A stretch of DNA of 64,000 nucleotides from NCBI GenBank assembly GCA_038501195.1, contig JBBPUQ010000005.1, positions 2,604,001 to 2,668,000 of the forward strand. The letters run 5' to 3'. Below the pieces are notes generated by a model, which ran no database searches, was not told the DNA's origin, and worked only from the letters and a program-made list of their open reading frames with translations. Shown here in pieces: positions 11,898 to 21,822 of this stretch. Each line of letters opens with the position of its first letter. Position 1 is the first letter of the stretch. Origin of the DNA: Nemania diffusa (lineage: Eukaryota; Ascomycota; Sordariomycetes; Xylariales; Xylariaceae). A program made the translations under genes and the position numbers.

Positions 11898-12140
11898 GGC
11901 TGTTATGGCGGACTGCGCAACACCGAGGAAATTGGTACCCTGTGTGGAATGTGGTTGAGCTTCCATTAAGAAGCCCTCCGAGATCTAGTAACTATGTTGT
12001 ACCGTATCACATACAGATTGGTGTCTTTGGACCCGGCTGGATACAGTAGTCTAATAGGTACTTACCTATGGTCATGAATACGAACTATCTATCTACATGT
12101 CTATGTACGTGTGCAGTATGTAGTATGTAAGTAAGTAGGT

Positions 12141-12173
12141 ACATAGGTAGCTTAGGTACCTATGTAAGCTACC
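12141..12173. repeat. overlapping inverted repeats (two alternative hairpins)
   Basis: ACATAGGTA (12141-12149) is complementary to TACCTATGT (12157-12165). GGTAGCTTA (12146-12154) is complementary to TAAGCTACC (12165-12173). The two stems share bases and so exclude each other. They belong to the TAGGTA-type sequence common in this region. Confidence 0.7.
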
Positions 12174-12459
12174 ATGTAGTACGCAGTAGGGGCTTGTGTT
12201 GGAGGTGGTGGGGCAGCAATTAGGCGGGGGTCACGGATTCTGTATAAGCGTGAACCCTGACCCTCGTTCGTTGTTTTTTATTTATTTATCTATATGTAGG
12301 CCAGGAGAAGAAGTACATTTCTTAAGGTACCTACCTAATCAAGTAATTCCATCCAGCTACATAGTACGAATATGCAAGAAAAAAACTTGATGATCGGTAT
12401 ACCTACCTACCCAGGTAGTTAACAGCGACTGTAGAATTGTAGAGGGTTTGAATCTTCAT

Positions 12460-12480
12460 TCTTTAGTCTTTAGTCTTTAG
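12460..12480 (+). repeat. three tandem TCTTTAG heptamers
   Basis: Three perfect copies of TCTTTAG, followed by a partial fourth. This is not the TTAGGG telomere unit. No function is assigned. Confidence 0.85.
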
Positions 12481-12804
12481 TCTTCGGAATTGTGTAACAT
12501 GCAGACTGTACAGTTTGATCATTCTAGGAGTGCATCACTAACCACCGGTGAGAAACTCCGGGCGTGCGAGTCGCGACACATAGGGCTGGTCCGAGCATCA
12601 GGTCGATTTGGCTAGGAAGAGATAGAATAGATACGAAGTAAATATTACCGAGCCTTACTTATGCGTGAGATCTTGCCTTGAGAAGATCAATATGACGTAG
12701 CAACCCTCCATCTTCGGACGAAGAAACCCAGCTACTAGCTAGGTTCTTCCTCTTCATCTCCATAGTGTCGAGTCGGTAGCGAGCAAGGGACAGACTGTCT
12801 CGAA

Positions 12805-14020
12805 ATGTCATCTGGGCGGACGTTGACGCTCAATTCGGGTTATTCGATCCCCGTTGTTGGCCTAGGCACGTGGGCAAGTCCGCATTGATACCTCCATCCC
12901 TCTCATTCCATAGCATGACTGATATCATCAGCAATCAAGTACCAGTGAAGTCGCCAACACTGTCCAACATGCGCTGGGCTATGGGTATCGCCATATCGAC
13001 GCCGCAGCCTGCTATGGGAGTGAGGTCGAGGTAAGCCAGGGCATTCGGGCTTCTGGCGTACCGAGATCGGATATTTTTGTTACGTCTAAGCTATGGAATA
13101 CCCACCACGAGCCTGGGGACGTCGAGGACGCGTTAGACGAGACACTAAAGAATCTGGGCACAGATTATCTAGATCTCTATCTCGTTCACTGGCCAGTGTC
13201 GTTCGAGAAGGGCTCTGGATTCAAAGATCTCTGGCCAATCAACCCCGAGACGGGCGCCGTTCATGTAATCGACGTGTCCGATGCTGAAACCTGGGAAGCG
13301 ATGGAGGCACTGGTGAAAAAGGGTAAGGTTCGGAGTATCGGCGTCAGCAACTTCACTAGGGACAGGATCCAAGGTTTGCTAAGGACGTAATAAGATTCTC
13401 AATCTGCCCCGGCACCGCCACCTTGTTGACCCCGTTAACAATTCCCTAGAGTTAAAATGAAGCCTGCCGTCAACCAGATCGAGGCACATCCATACCTCCA
13501 ACACCCCTCCTTACTAGACTGGCTGAAAATCCATGTGAGCTTACCCATCCGAGTGCCCATGCCGGTGAGCAGTATTGTATGTAAGTAGACTAACTGATGC
13601 CCGTTAGAATCTTGTCGCTCTAGCTTACAGCCACACAGGTACAGGTAACAATATTTATGGCAAGCCCAGGGCTACAGATGATACTATAGTTGTGGGGGTT
13701 GCCGACAACCTTGGCCGCCAGCCGGCTCAAGTATTGATCTAGTGGGTAGTACAGCGCGGGATGGTTGTTTTGCCAAAGTCGTCGACGCCTTCAAGAATCG
13801 AATACAACTTCGAGGATTTTGAACTGCCCCGAGATGCGTTCGAAGAAATAACCGATTGGATCGACACACTCCATACAATTTTCCTCTGCGACTCGGCGTC
13901 GATATTTTCGGCGAACACGACGAAGAGACATTGAAGAAAGGGGTACGGGAGTTGATCAACGCGACACGGGGGAAAACCGTTAATGACTTGTATGAAGCGC
14001 ATAAAAGGGCTAAGAGATAG
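12805..14020 (+). pseudogene. aldo/keto reductase, disrupted by a stop codon and a frameshift
   Basis: Exons 12805-12873, 12932-13386, 13450-13534 and 13608-14020 follow the AKR family from the N-terminal GLGTW motif to the C-terminal GVDIFGE-like region. The catalytic tetrad is visible: D46 and Y51 (HIDAAACYG), K76 (TSKLW) and H109 (LVHWP). In exon 4 a TAG at 13740-13742 replaces a codon between VLI and WVVQRG, where family members normally have an amino acid, often Gln or Arg. It cannot be spliced out, because clear AKR sequence lies on both sides. A second lesion, a one-base loss between about 13850 and 13874, is needed to reach the family C-terminus, which ends at the TAG at 14018-14020. 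Intron 1 appears to be a GC-AG intron. A functional product would need both lesions to be sequencing errors. Confidence 0.85.
12874..12931 (+). other. GC-AG intron of the aldo/keto reductase pseudogene
   Basis: The 58-bp intron begins GCAAGT after a G and ends ATCAG, with an ACTGAT branch-like site. This placement alone keeps the conserved Trp of GLGTW and continues in frame to the next exon. GCAAGT after G is the classic donor context for GC-AG introns. The GT alternatives in the area either delete the Trp or break the frame. Confidence 0.7.
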
Positions 14021-15253
14021 ATGTTGATTACATACCAATACCCCAACTTGGTTGGAGCTTGGGGCGTCCTGGATTGGTACGCAAGCGTAATAAGCGGTTT
14101 GATTCGTGGTCATGTCTTAGTATGATCAAGTATTGTTCCTGGACTAAATGTCACAGTCCCAGCCAAGTAGCCACAGGCCATGGGGTGTCTGGCTTCACAG
14201 TGGTCTCCGTTTGCTCCGGGAAAGGTCGTCAGTTTATCATCCTAAGGGCCTCCCCCTGTCCTTACGGTTAGGCAGGACGATGCAGGGCGGGTCATTTCCT
14301 CGTCTTAACTCATAGCCCATTTTCATGATATATCGAGGGCGATTAAGCGGCCTGCCTTAGCAGTATTGACGCTTATAAGGCAGAAATCATCCTACTGAAG
14401 GATACGTACGTAGTACGTACCCTCGCCCCTCGGCCCTCATGTTAAATCTACTTCATACGATAGTTGCATAGGTATACTATCTCGGATCGGAATGTATGTT
14501 AGTGCAATCCTAGTGATGGCTTGTTTACTAGTTTCCATACCTCCCTAGCCCACGACAGCACAAGGAAGACATGGTTTAATTGCTTGATCCTATTGCAAAG
14601 CAGCCTCGCCGTAACCCATGTGAGAGGATCACAAAATTGTAACAATCTAGGTTATAAACTATGCTTCCGCGGGGGATGCTAACTCAATTCACCGTAATTC
14701 TCCTCAGCAGGGATACCTGCTTGGATCTTGTCAAGAACCTTGCACGATACTGACGAAATTTAATCGAAGAAGTTGAGATCGCCCGTGTACCCTAGTTTAA
14801 GCCTTTGAGTTGTTACTCCTCCCCTCCCACCCAGTGAACCCGATGTCTCATATAGAACAAGACGGCGAATTTACCAGAAAAGAACAACTTCCGCTACCTA
14901 TTACTAGCATTATGGCCAGCTTTGACGCATCATATGCTATGCACAGTACAACCGTATAAGTTGGGTTTCCTCACTACTTAGTTACGGATAACTGTGAACC
15001 TAGCTGGTAGACTCACAGCGGTATAGAGTTACCTCATACCGCTGGAAAAGAAAAACCGAGGACTTTTCGTGCCGCGTGATACGTACCAACGTAATGGCTG
15101 TGAAAGCTAGAAGGTTGTTTTAATCCTACATGTGACAGTTCGATGGTACACTTAATGGGGGTCTCCCACCTCTTGTCCATCTCCTCAGCCAAGCCATTAA
15201 CATTTCAATGATCAGTCTGCAAACGCTTGCTCCTAGAAACGTCATTTCCCGGA
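14021..15253. other. intergenic, no gene recognised
   Basis: About 1.2 kb between the reductase pseudogene and the secreted-protein gene. It includes a TACGTACGTAGTACGTA palindromic patch near 14404-14419. Nothing else could be assigned. The part near 15254 should contain the promoter of the secreted-protein gene. Confidence 0.55.
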
Positions 15254-15718
15254 ATGCGGTTTTCGATCCTTGTGGCGGTTATCGCCTCCAGCGTTAATCT
15301 GAACTCGGCGTTTGTGGTCCCGAAGAACAGGGAAAACACAACCATCGCAGTTCCCAGGGACAATACTACAATTATTATTCCCAGAGACAGTGCCAATATA
15401 CAACACTCTCCAACGCCGCATTACCACTGCTTCGCCAGTGGCGTAGCATACAACAGTTACATGGAAACAGCAGCGGTGTATGCACACGATGCGTGCGACC
15501 GTATATTTGGCGAGCGAAATTACACCTTTCACCTGAAGCTTAGGGCCTGCTACAACTTATCATACAATTTAAGAGTGGAATTCACCTCCGAGTTGGTGAA
15601 ATATCCAAATCGTTTCCTTCCGGCCGAATATTGCTTCTACCGGATGTCGACATCTGTCCTGAAGTGCCCCAGGGGCGGCAGATACAAGGAACACAACTGG
15701 GCATTTAGGTTTGCATAA
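15254..15718 (+). CDS. small secreted cysteine-containing protein, family unknown (candidate effector)
   Basis: A 154-residue intronless frame started at the ATG at 15254, which places a signal peptide at the N-terminus: Arg at position 2, a hydrophobic core at about 3-14, and likely cleavage after A19. The predicted mature protein starts with three related units of about 9-11 residues (21-31, 32-40 and 41-49) with the pattern V/I-P-R/K-N/D...I. A globular part with five cysteines (59, 81, 99, 127, 138) follows. Four N-glycosylation sequons are present (N28, N37, N89, N101). I recognise no family. Size, secretion signal and position next to a transposon-filled AT-rich block fit the profile of secreted effector candidates of plant- or insect-associated fungi, but the role is unproven. 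The odd cysteine number leaves one free, or allows an intermolecular disulfide. Confidence 0.75.
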   Translation: MRFSILVAVIASSVNLNSAFVVPKNRENTTIAVPRDNTTIIIPRDSANIQHSPTPHYHCFASGVAYNSYMETAAVYAHDACDRIFGERNYTFHLKLRACYNLSYNLRVEFTSELVKYPNRFLPAEYCFYRMSTSVLKCPRGGRYKEHNWAFRFA

Positions 15719-16130
15719 TTCAACATCATCCGTATATTTCCAATATTAACCATAGTAGGGCTGATCCGAACGAAGGACTATGCCAGGAAAGCAGTGCAGG
15801 ACGGGACACTGGAAATATATCACCACGGCCTCAAATGAGAGCTAATAGGAGCCGCTCATGAGCCCGTGGGAAGTAGGGCGCCCTTTCCAGATCGGCGGCT
15901 GTGAGATATTTCAATGGCAAGCCGGTGTTTGACAATGCTAGTGTGACAGACTTCTCCAGCCCCCTTGAATATGTGGTTTGCAGCGAGGGGAAATATACCT
16001 AAGTGAGAACACCTTTCTGACGGGTATATTGGAGGGGAGTATCGAGTGTGTAGCTTTGTAGCATAGGGAATGAGCAATACAATATACTAAGCTGTTAGAT
16101 GAACATTTCGAGCTAAGGGCAAAAAGCGAC
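15719..16130. other. intergenic between secreted-protein gene and tRNA
   Basis: No gene is recognised. The minus-strand frame at 15856-16077 shows no family features. The 3' end of the secreted-protein transcript should lie in the first part. Confidence 0.55.
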
Positions 16131-16247
16131 TGACAAGAGTGGGATTCGAACCCACGCGGGTTGCCCCAGAAGAATACAACCTGTTTGGTATACAGGCAAG
16201 GATATTTGTCCTTGAACCTTCCGCCATAACCGCTCGGCCATCTTGCC
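16131..16247 (-). tRNA. tRNA-Leu(CAA) with a 36-nt intron
   Basis: The transcript on the minus strand folds as a type II tRNA. The acceptor stem is GGCAAGA (5' end at 16247) with TCTTGTC (16132-16138), one G-U pair, and discriminator A at 16131. The anticodon stem is GAAGG with TCTTC, and the anticodon CAA is at 16212-16214. The long variable arm has a GGG/CCC stem, and the T arm is GTGGG-TTCGAAT-CCCAC. An intron at 16175-16210 sits after position 37, the canonical place, and its ATCCTTG can pair with CAAGGA spanning the anticodon. Intron-containing tRNA-Leu(CAA) is usual in fungi. The gene stands about 60 bp from the start of the AT-rich block. Confidence 0.93.
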
Positions 16248-16560
16248 ATAACGTTATGTTGTTGGATTTGAGGCTCTCTTAACAAGCCTAGGGCTGTCAG
16301 ATTTTGTGAATATGCTTTAATGTTGTATTAATAACTAACTTTAATTTTAAAAAAAACATTTAACAAGCTTTTTTTATATATTTGTAAGGGTTGCAATATG
16401 TGGTGTAAGTGTAGTCGTTTCGTAAAGTGATCGCTGATTCTAAGAAGTAGTTATAGTGGATTACTTCTATTTAAAGATTAATTCTGTGTGCTGTGTTCTT
16501 TTAAGTGCTGACTAGCTAATGCTTGGCTTGTGTTTGTTATATGTGTAGCGCAGTATAACG
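16248..16560. other. composition transition zone
   Basis: Between the tRNA and the fully AT-rich block the sequence passes through a mixed zone. T-rich and A-rich runs (16315-16380) are followed by about 170 bp of TG-rich, C-poor DNA (16385-16560) with many TGT and GTG words. It could be single-strand-mutated repeat DNA (C lost from the plus strand). No gene or paired repeat is visible in the window. Confidence 0.5.
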
Positions 16561-18340
16561 TAGTAATAGCTGTTTTTTTACAATATTATATAAATTATTT
16601 AATATTAACTATATTATTAATATAATTAAAATATGTTTTTTATATATATATTTTAAATTTATTAAAAAAAACTTAAATATAATATATTTTAATTTTAAAT
16701 TTTAAATTTTAAAAATTTTTTTATATTATATTATAATAAATATATATTATAAATTAATATAAAATATAAATTTATAAAATAATTTATATTAATTAAATAT
16801 AATTAAAAAATTTTTATTAATATTTATTTATTTAATTTAAATTTGTTAAATTTAATTATTATTATATAAAGTTTTAAATAAATAAAGTTATATTATATAA
16901 AAAAGTATTTATATATATATATAAAATAGTTTAAAATAAAAACAAATATTATTTATTTATTAAAATAAATAATAATTTAAATAATAATTAATTTATAATT
17001 ATTTTTATAAAAAAAACAAAATTTTATTTATAAATATTATAAATTATATTTATATTTAAATAAATAAATTTTAAAAATAATTAATATATATAATATAATA
17101 TTAATTTAATATAAAATTTTTTATTTTATTTTTTAATTTAAAACTATTTTTAATATTAAAATTATTTTAAATATAATTAATAACAATGTTGTTTAAAAAG
17201 TATTTTTGAAAAACTGTTATATAATATTATTATAAAAATAATTTTTTTAAAATAATTTTTTTAAAAAGCTTTTTTATTAGTTTTAATATTTGTTTTTTTT
17301 TATAAAAAAGTAATATTTTTATTATATAATATAATATAAAAAAAAAGCTAATTAAATAAATAAAATAAAAGTTATAAAAATATATATTAATAAAAATTAT
17401 TAAATAAATAAAAAAAAATATTAAAAAAAAACGTTTTAATAATAAATTTTGTTTATTTTATATAAAATATAAAATTTTTTAAATAAAAAGTTAATAAATT
17501 ATTTTATAAACAAAATAAAAACTTTTAAAACTAATAATATTATAAATAATTTTATATTAAAAAAAATTAACAACTTTTTAAATTAAAAAAAAATTAGAAC
17601 TTTTAAAATAATAAATATTAATTTAAAAAAATTAAAAGAAATTTTAAATTTAATATTATTAAAATGTTTTAATATAATATTTTAAATGTTTTAAAATTAT
17701 ATTAAACACTTTTTAGTTATAAATAAAAGTTTTAATATAATATGTTATTTTTTATTATTTTTATAAATAAAAAAACTTTAATATTAATAAAAAAAATTTT
17801 ATTAAATTTTTTGTTATAGTTTATTTCATTATTTATAATAATTAAAATTAAAAAGCTTTTTTTTATAATGTTTAATTTATATAATAATGATTAAAAAATT
17901 TTTATAATAAATATAAACAATATTATAAATTTTATAATTTAATATATTAATATTAAATATTTTATTAATAACTTTAATAATAATATTAAATAAACTTTAT
18001 AAATTATTTTTAATGTTTATAATAATATTATAAAAAATTTTAATTTATTATTATAAATTTATAATTAAAAATAATTTATTTATTATAATAATATTAAAAA
18101 TAACTATAATAAATTTTGCTATTTTAAAAATATATATATTTAAAATAAATATAAATAAGTTTATATAATTATTACAATATATTTTAAATCTGCTTTTTTT
18201 AATTTTATTAACAAATTTATAATATATATAAAAAATAATTACTATTATATTATTATTTATATTATTTATATAATTTTATATAAAGTTTTTTATTTATTTT
18301 TAAATATAAAGAAACAATTTAAAATATATAATTATAAAGT

Positions 18341-18561
18341 TACTACGGATTGCCATGGGGGGTCAATATATAGTATTATTTATGGTGGTGAAAACTGCGA
18401 TGTAGAGGAGAGGAAGCTAGCTAGGGCCCTGGGCCACCAAACCTACCTATAGGTAGGTTAGGTGGGTCCAGGTCAGTCAGGTGGACCCTGGTGGGTCCTA
18501 TTTACACAATACTGTAGGTCCTGCAAGCCTGTAGGCTTGCACCCCTTGCTAGTCTGTGACA
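18341..18561. mobile_element. 221-bp GC-richer insertion, probable solo LTR or small non-autonomous element
   Basis: It is flanked by the direct repeat AAAGT (18336-18340 and 18562-18566). The paralogous site near 50675 has one AAAGT and no insertion. It begins TACTACGG (TG to TA by transition) and ends CTGTGACA, so it has LTR-like TG...CA ends. It is far less AT-rich than its surroundings and contains a perfect 20-bp palindrome (18440-18459) and hairpins at 18483-18498 (GGACCC/GGGTCC) and 18522-18541 (TGCAAGCC/GGCTTGCA). The terminal 13 bases of both ends match as inverted repeats if transitions are allowed, and they resemble the end of element D's LTR. Its orientation is undetermined. Confidence 0.8.
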
Positions 18562-19345
18562 AAAGTTTTAATTATAATGTTATAACTATTTAATATTAAC
18601 AAAGTTATTATATATAAAAATAATGTTTTTTTTTATTTATTAAAAGTTTAATTTATATAATATAATTAAATAAATTAACTATTAATAAAAATTTTAAAAA
18701 AATAAATTAATAAATTTATAATTAATAAAAAAAAGTTAAAAATATATTTATATATAAATTAATAGTTATAAATAAAAATGTTATTAATAAATAAATTAAT
18801 ATTATTAATTTATTTAAAAATATTATTATAATTAAAAGTATTTTTATTATTTAAAATTATAAATAATTTAAATAATTTAAATAAATTTTTATTTATAATA
18901 AAAAAAAGCTTTTTTATAATTAAAAAAAAAATTGTTTAGTTTTAAAAAAAACTTTTATATTAAAAAAAAAAAACTTTTTTTAATATTAAAAATATAAACA
19001 ATTTTAAAAATAATAATATATATTAAATTTAAATAAAAAATAAAAAAAGTTTAATAAAAGCAATTTTTTTATTAAAAAATAATAATTATATTAGTTTATT
19101 ATTTAAAAAATATTTATATATATAATAATATTTAAATTAATAGTTTAAAATTTTATATTTTATTAAGTTAATAATAAATTAAATAAATTTTGTTTTTATT
19201 AAAAAATATTTAATTATATTTAATAATATATTAAATTTATAAATTATAAAATTAAAAAAATTAATAAAATTATTAGTAAATTTATATTAAAATATTATTT
19301 ATATTTATATAATTATTTTTAATTTTTGTTTAATTTTAATATAAA

Positions 19346-19571
19346 TAATAAAGTTTATTATAAATAGTGCTTATATTTAAGTTTGTAAAAATATAATATA
19401 AATTAAAAAAAATAAATTTACAAAATTAAATTAAAAAAATAAATTTAAAAGCTTTTTTTATTTATTTAATTTATTAATATAAAATAGTTTTAAATAAAAC
19501 TAGTACTAAAAATATATATAAAGTAGTTTTAAAAAACTTATTTTTTAAAACTTTTATATTTGTTTATATTA
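19346..19571. repeat. LTR of element C (left)
   Basis: 226 bp, aligned along its full length with 33339-33565 and with solo copies at 33955-34180 (inverted) and 63152-63377. Strongly mutated: nearly every C or G of the 63152 copy has become T or A here. Confidence 0.85.
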
Positions 19572-21514
19572 AATATTGCTATATAAAAAAAAAAATTGTT
19601 ATTTTTAACAATTATATATAATATTTATTAATTTTACTTTTTTAAATATTTTCAAATTTTTTAAGTTTTTTCGATTTAAAAAATTAAACGTTTTTTTTTT
19701 TAAGTTTAATATTTTTTAATTAATGTTTTAATGTTATAAAATTGCTACTTCAATTATTATTAATTATTTTTATATTTATAGCTTTTTTATTTAATTAAAT
19801 AGTTAAATCTGTTTTTAAATTTATTTATTTAATTTTTTAAAATAATTTTAACTTTAAACAAATTACTTTTTTTGTTAAAATTTTATTTGTTATAAATAAG
19901 CTTTAATTTAAAAATTTTATAATAAAATAGATTTTTTTTTTTTATATTAAATAATAAATATACAATAAAAATAACTAAATATATATTAAAAGTTTTTAAA
20001 AAGTTTAGTTTATATACTAATTAATTAACTTTTTGTTTAATTTTTTATAATTTAATTTACTGCTATAAATATTTTTTAAAAAGTTTATTAAACAAATAAT
20101 AGCTATTATAAAATTTTAAATAAACTTTATTGCTAATTTTAAACTTTATTAATTTATATTTATTATTATAATATTATTTTATTTATACTGTTATAAAATT
20201 TATAGCTAGTTTTATATTTTTATAAAAATGCTATTTTATAAAACAAATATTTTTAATTATATTATTTTTTTGATTTATTTAAATTAAAATATTATTTAGT
20301 TTTAAAAATTAAAAACTAAATAACTATTTATATATAAACAATTTAATTAAAATAAAATATATACTATTTAAATTTTATTATAATATAAATAATATATTTA
20401 TTTAGTTTTTTTTAAAATATATAAATATATAGTATTAAATAGCTATTTTTATAGTTTAGTTTTTTTTTTTTAATAAACTATTGCTTTAAAAGTAATATAC
20501 TATAGTTATAAATAATTTTGCTTTAAAGTTTTTTTACAATTTTTTCTAAAACTGCGATATAAATTTTCAGTTGTAGTTAAAAATAATACTATTAAACACT
20601 TTTTAATTAATTAACAAAAGTTGTTTAATTAATACTATAGTTTAATATATAGCTGTATATATTTTATATTTAAAAATAAAAAATATATATTTAAATATAA
20701 TATAAATTATAAATATTAATATATTATAGTTTAAAAATTTATTTAAATGCTATAAAATAGCAGTTATTAAAACTTTAAATAGTTTTATAATAAAGTTTAT
20801 AACAATAGTTTTTATTAGCTTTATATTTTTTAGCTAAATAAGTTAATAATTTTTTAGAAGTTTTTTTTTATTTATATTATATATTTTATATTTATTACAA
20901 AACTTTAAATATATTTAAATTTATTTTGTTTTAAATATAATTGTATATAGTTTAAGCTTTATTATTATATATTTATATTTAAAATAATACTTGTTATTAT
21001 ATATTATATTCAAAAACTTATTAATTTGTTTTTTTAAAATATATAGTTTATACTTTTTTTTGCGATTTATATTATATAGTGATTTATTAATTATAGCAAA
21101 CAAATAGTTAAAACATAAAAAATTTGCAACGTTTTTGTTATTTTTATAAATAACTTTTAAAATTTTATAATATTTAAAATTTTTATTATAGTTAGTTATA
21201 AATTTAAATTTAACTTTTTTATTTATAATTGTTTTAAATATTATAAGTTATATTTAATTAAAAACTAAATTTTTAATAAATTATTAAACTTTGTTTTTAA
21301 TATTTATTAAATTAATAAAATTTTATAGCTAATTTAATATATTAAAAATAAAGTTAAAATATTTAAATAAATAATATATTTATAATTTATATTGTAATAA
21401 ATAAATTAATATATTTATTAAATATTTGTTAATATAATTTATTAAATTTATATTTAAACTAGTTTAGTTTAAAATATTTTTAATAAAATAATAGTTTATA
21501 AATATAACTACTAA

Positions 21515-21822
21515 TGTTGAACCAATAACCTAACAGAACCTGTACGTACGTACTAAGTGCATATAACTAGGACTTGGACCAAAACCTTTATTAAGTAACC
21601 AAATAAATAAAAAATACAGAGACTTACTAAGATTTACAGGACTTATAAGTCCTACACACACACACACATGTAAATAACCTACGTACAACTTTTTTAGTTA
21701 TATTTCTTTTTGTAAAATATACACAAATTAATACAAAACTTTAAAACCTAAAAACAGACCTTAAACTTTATAAATTACTCCGAATTTTTTTGTATATATA
21801 TATACAAAAAGTTCTACTAACA
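21515..21822 (+). repeat. 5' LTR of element B (well preserved)
   Basis: This 308-bp LTR keeps many CpA, CpG and TpG sites, including a GTACGTACGTAC palindrome and an (AC)n run at 21654-21668. It ends with a TTTTTGTATATATA...ACAAAAA inverted repeat near 21788-21810 that is present in both LTRs. It is much less mutated than its partner at 27117-27424. Confidence 0.9.

Larger units (their letters stand above)
11898..12804. other. divergent intergenic region
   Basis: Shared upstream region of the ketopantoate reductase family gene (minus) and the aldo/keto reductase pseudogene (plus). It holds TAGGTA-rich DNA, a pair of overlapping hairpins (12141-12173) and a short heptamer array (12460-12480). 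No gene is seen. A 64-codon frame at 12196-12390 has no recognisable content. Confidence 0.55.

Noticed and set aside
12196..12390. 64-codon frame between the divergent genes
   Set aside because: No similarity recognised and no supporting start context or neighbouring exon.
13684..14113. Two minus-strand frames of 120 and 124 codons
   Set aside because: They are antisense to the aldo/keto reductase exons, whose plus-strand reading matches the family.
15938..16285. 115-codon minus-strand frame
   Set aside because: It runs through the tRNA-Leu gene and has no family features.
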